Shown: positions 6,455 through 8,335 of the stretch, piece after piece | How the letters are laid out: each line of letters starts with the position of its first letter | Numbering within the stretch: position 1 is the first letter of the stretch | NCBI GenBank assembly: GCA_003133815.1 | Contig: PKZR01000436.1 | Coordinates: forward strand, 1-8,335 | DNA from: Limisphaerales bacterium | Lineage (GTDB): Bacteria; Verrucomicrobiota; Verrucomicrobiia; Limisphaerales; UBA11358 | DNA length: 8,335 nt | Direction of reading: 5' to 3' | The notes under the pieces: model-generated | The model's database searches: none | Told to the model about the DNA's origin: nothing | The model's input: the letters and a program-made list of their open reading frames with translations, nothing else | Program-made: the position numbers and the translations under genes

Positions 6455-7258
6455 ATGATTCACAAAACTGCAATTATCCATCCGAAAGCGAAGCTGGATA
6501 CAACAGTCGAAGTCGGGCCGTATGCCGTGATTGACGAGTTCGTGGAACTGGGCGCTCATTGCGTCATCGGACCGCACGTTTACCTGACCGGCGTCACAAA
6601 AATCGGTTCACACAACACATTCCACGCCGGCTGCGTCATTGGCGATGCGCCGCAGGATTTGAAATACAAGGGTGAACCGACGCGCCTGCGCATCGGCAAT
6701 CACAATGTCTTCCGCGAAAATGTCACGATCCATCGCTCGACCAATCTGGACGGCGAGACAATCATCGGGTCGCGCAATTTTTTTATGGCCGGTTCGCACG
6801 TCGGCCATAACACACGGGTCGGCAACCATGTCATCATGGCCAACGGCGCATTGCTGGCGGGACACGTCGTCGTCCATGACAGCGCATTCATTTCCGGCAA
6901 CTGCTGCGTGCATCAGTTCTGCAGCGTCGGCACGCTGACGATGATGCAGGGCGGCTCGTGCATCACCAAGGACTTGCCGCCGTTCACCACGGTGGCGAAC
7001 GGCGTGAACAAACTGTGCGGCCTGAACATCGTGGGCCTGCGCCGTGCCAGCTTCACACCGGCACAGCGGTTGGAATTGAAGAAAATCTACCACCTGATTT
7101 TCCGTCGCAAAAAAAACCTGGCGGCCGCCATCGAGGAAGTGCGTAAAAAATTTTCCAGCCCGACGGCCAAAATCGTGGTGGACTTCGTCGCCGAATCAAA
7201 GCGCGGCGTCTGCACCGGCACGACGCGCTCCATCTCCCAAACTGAAGATGAACAATAA
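6455..7258 (+). CDS. lpxA: UDP-N-acetylglucosamine O-acyltransferase LpxA
   Basis: LpxA catalyses the first step of lipid A synthesis, moving a 3-hydroxyacyl chain from acyl carrier protein to UDP-GlcNAc in the cytoplasm. The 267-residue protein has the hexapeptide-repeat left-handed beta-helix (about 1-185) and a C-terminal helical region. Against the remembered E. coli sequence it aligns without gaps, shifted by 7, through the active site: H115, H118 (catalytic, as H125), H137 (as H144), H153 in VHQFC (as H160) and R197 in GLRR (as R204). G166 falls at the E. coli G173 acyl-chain ruler position, which suggests a C14-length acyl pocket rather than the C10 type with methionine there. The ATG at 6455 has no clear ribosome binding site. 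Unlike many Gram-negatives, no lpxD, fabZ or lpxB adjoins it; it follows radC and heads a tight group with two small membrane-protein genes. Confidence 0.96.
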   Translation: MIHKTAIIHPKAKLDTTVEVGPYAVIDEFVELGAHCVIGPHVYLTGVTKIGSHNTFHAGCVIGDAPQDLKYKGEPTRLRIGNHNVFRENVTIHRSTNLDGETIIGSRNFFMAGSHVGHNTRVGNHVIMANGALLAGHVVVHDSAFISGNCCVHQFCSVGTLTMMQGGSCITKDLPPFTTVANGVNKLCGLNIVGLRRASFTPAQRLELKKIYHLIFRRKKNLAAAIEEVRKKFSSPTAKIVVDFVAESKRGVCTGTTRSISQTEDEQ

Positions 7259-7263
7259 ATGCC

Positions 7264-7779
7264 ATGTATAAAATCATCGGACAGGACGGAAAAGAATACG
7301 GGCCGGTCACCGGCGAACAGTTGCGGCAATGGATCGCCCAAAACCGTGTCGATAGCCGGACGCCGGTTTTTGCGGAAGGTGCGAATGACTGGACTTTTGC
7401 TGGCCTGCTGCCGGAATTTGCAACTCTCTTTGCCGGCGCCGTTCCACCGGCCATTGCGCCGCAAACCATCGCACCGCCCGCCCAGGCGCGAAAAACGAAC
7501 GGCTTTGCAACAACGGGACTGATTTGCGGCATTTTGTCGCTGACGCTGTGCTGGTGCTGCAATGGAGTTCCATTCAATCTTCTCGGACTGACTTTTTCCA
7601 TCATTGCTCTTTTGCAGATCAACGAAAACCCGCAGACCCACGAAGGACGTGGCCTCGCCATAGCCGGGATCATTTTGTCGGCGGTCAGCATTTTAATAAT
7701 GCTGGCTTCCATGGCATTCCTGCTGGTCTCCATGGCCACCGGTCACTCGCACGTTATCATCAACAACGGCCAATTCTGA
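7264..7779 (+). CDS. GYF_2 (DUF4339) - DUF4190 membrane protein
   Basis: A 171-residue protein of unknown function with a recognisable two-part layout. Residues 1-50 form a GYF_2 domain: a YKIIGQDGKEYGPVTGEQL opening with the GP-x-x-x-x-x-L core, then TPVFAEGANDWTFAGLLPE, where EG..DW is typical. A Pro/Ala-rich linker (57-77) leads to a DUF4190 module: hydrophobic segments at about 82-118 containing CWCC (96-99), the charged turn with EGRGLAIAGIIL (127-138), and a last membrane helix to about 157. The GYF_2 domain probably lies in the cytoplasm and binds a partner peptide by analogy with GYF domains; this is inference. It starts 5 nt after the lpxA stop, so it is likely cotranscribed. An ATG at 7259, in another frame, is not used. 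No signal peptide is seen. Confidence 0.88.
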   Translation: MYKIIGQDGKEYGPVTGEQLRQWIAQNRVDSRTPVFAEGANDWTFAGLLPEFATLFAGAVPPAIAPQTIAPPAQARKTNGFATTGLICGILSLTLCWCCNGVPFNLLGLTFSIIALLQINENPQTHEGRGLAIAGIILSAVSILIMLASMAFLLVSMATGHSHVIINNGQF

Positions 7780-7782
7780 ACC

Positions 7783-8232
7783 ATGCCCATGCGCGCCGCG
7801 TCACAAGCTGTTCCGCCAAAAATAAAAACTGGCGCACAGCCGTCGCTGGCGGTTTTTGCGGGCGTCGTTTTCGGAATGGCAATTGTCGGTGCCGGAGCCG
7901 TCGTCTTTTTCTTCAATCCCGCCACGCACGGTTTTTATCCGGTTTGCATGTTTCACAAGCTGACCGGATTGAACTGTCCCGGCTGCGGCTCGACGCGAGC
8001 ACTGTTTGCTTTGTTGCACGGAAATCTTCCGCTCGCCCTGAAGGACAACGCGGTTTTCATCATCACAGGTGCGGCTTTGGCGGCACGCGGCGCGTGGTTT
8101 GCCGCAAAACATTGCGGCCAAAAACGCGCCGGACAATTTATCTCGCCAAAAATATTGTGGATGTTTCTGATTGTCGCCGGAATTTTCAGCGTACTTCGGA
8201 ATTTCCCAGCATTTTCATTTCTTTCGCCGTAG
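7783..8232 (+). CDS. DUF2752 domain membrane protein
   Basis: A 149-residue membrane protein of unknown function. After a short basic N terminus comes a membrane helix (about 21-43) leading into FNP (44-46), then the DUF2752 core PVCMFHKLTGLNCPGCGSTR (53-72) with C55, C65 and C68, and a further ALFALLHGNLPLAL segment (73-86). Two more membrane helices follow at about 89-107 and 123-138. The C-x9-C-x2-C arrangement next to the membrane could bind a metal, but that is not shown. It begins 3 nt after the stop of the GYF_2-DUF4190 gene; this kind of pairing of a small DUF4190 or CD225-like protein with DUF2752 is, as far as I recall, seen in several bacterial groups and suggests a shared membrane role. 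The start could also be the ATG two codons later (7789); neither has a ribosome binding site. Confidence 0.9.
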   Translation: MPMRAASQAVPPKIKTGAQPSLAVFAGVVFGMAIVGAGAVVFFFNPATHGFYPVCMFHKLTGLNCPGCGSTRALFALLHGNLPLALKDNAVFIITGAALAARGAWFAAKHCGQKRAGQFISPKILWMFLIVAGIFSVLRNFPAFSFLSP

Positions 8233-8258
8233 AGGTGCATTTGGGCAAGACAAACAAG

Positions 8259-8303
8259 AAAAAAACTGCGCCGACAAAGTAATCCAACTTCAAATCGCAG
8301 TTT
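8259..8303 (-). terminator. Terminator-like inverted repeat (minus strand)
   Basis: AAACTGCG (8263-8270) and CGCAGTTT (8296-8303) are perfectly complementary, with a nested AAGT/ACTT stem (8277-8280/8287-8290) inside. Read on the minus strand, the stem ends in a run of seven T (8265-8259), as in an intrinsic terminator, and would stop a minus-strand gene coming from beyond the window toward the DUF2752 gene. On the plus strand only three T follow, within the stem itself. The 25-nt outer loop is larger than usual, which lowers confidence. The rest of 8233-8335 shows no gene I can support. Confidence 0.3.
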
Positions 8304-8335
8304 CACACGCCGCCGGAATGATGTATTGTTCTGGC

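Noticed and set aside
7053..7739. 228-residue minus-strand open frame
   Set aside because: It is antisense to the end of lpxA and the GYF_2 gene, with no motif and no sensible start.
7524..8282. 252-residue plus-strand open frame
   Set aside because: It overlaps the DUF4190 and DUF2752 genes in another frame and reads as His/Arg-rich noise; the two overlapped genes have clear family motifs.

Overview
The window looks like a chromosomal stretch from a Gram-negative bacterium. It carries lpxA (lipid A synthesis, so an outer membrane). It also carries small membrane proteins with GYF_2/DUF4190 and DUF2752 domains, families I associate with the PVC and Bacteroidota groups. Most genes have no clear Shine-Dalgarno sequence, and short heptanucleotide repeats occur both inside and between genes. 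My best guess is Verrucomicrobiota; this is inference from gene content and style, not from any search. I see no insertion sequence, prophage, CRISPR array or rRNA.

Layout. Positions 74-149 hold a complete tRNA-Lys (anticodon TTT) with CCA encoded. It faces a minus-strand diacylglycerol/lipid kinase family gene (153-1052) whose stop codon lies 3 nt from the tRNA end. A short divergent gap of about 80 nt leads to a plus-strand gene (1136-1993) for an unusual protein: two N-terminal membrane helices, a long helical segment, then a C-terminal GrpE-like domain. A near-consensus ribosome binding site in this gap serves a possible 12-codon leader ORF that ends in an ATGA overlap with the gene's start. 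The gene overlaps tail to tail by 4 nt with a 1190-residue AddA-type helicase-nuclease on the minus strand (1990-5562).

The helicase gene and radC (5655-6365) are divergent and share a 92-nt intergenic region with inverted, degenerate 7-bp repeats and candidate promoters for both directions. After radC, an 89-nt leader with mutually exclusive hairpins precedes lpxA (6455-7258). Two membrane-protein genes follow at 5-nt and 3-nt spacing: a GYF_2-DUF4190 protein (7264-7779) and a DUF2752 protein (7783-8232). These three look like one operon. The last 103 nt (8233-8335) hold an inverted repeat resembling a minus-strand terminator and no gene I can support.

How the genes fit together. There is a DNA-metabolism pair (AddA-like nuclease, RadC) and an envelope group (LpxA, two membrane proteins, perhaps the lipid kinase and the membrane-bound GrpE-like protein). 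I see no clear defence or mobile system. The parts least explained by standard annotation are the membrane-tethered GrpE-like protein with its coupled leader ORF, the absence of an addB partner next to the AddA-like gene, the heptamer repeats inside a conserved gene, and the lpxA-linked GYF_2/DUF2752 pair.
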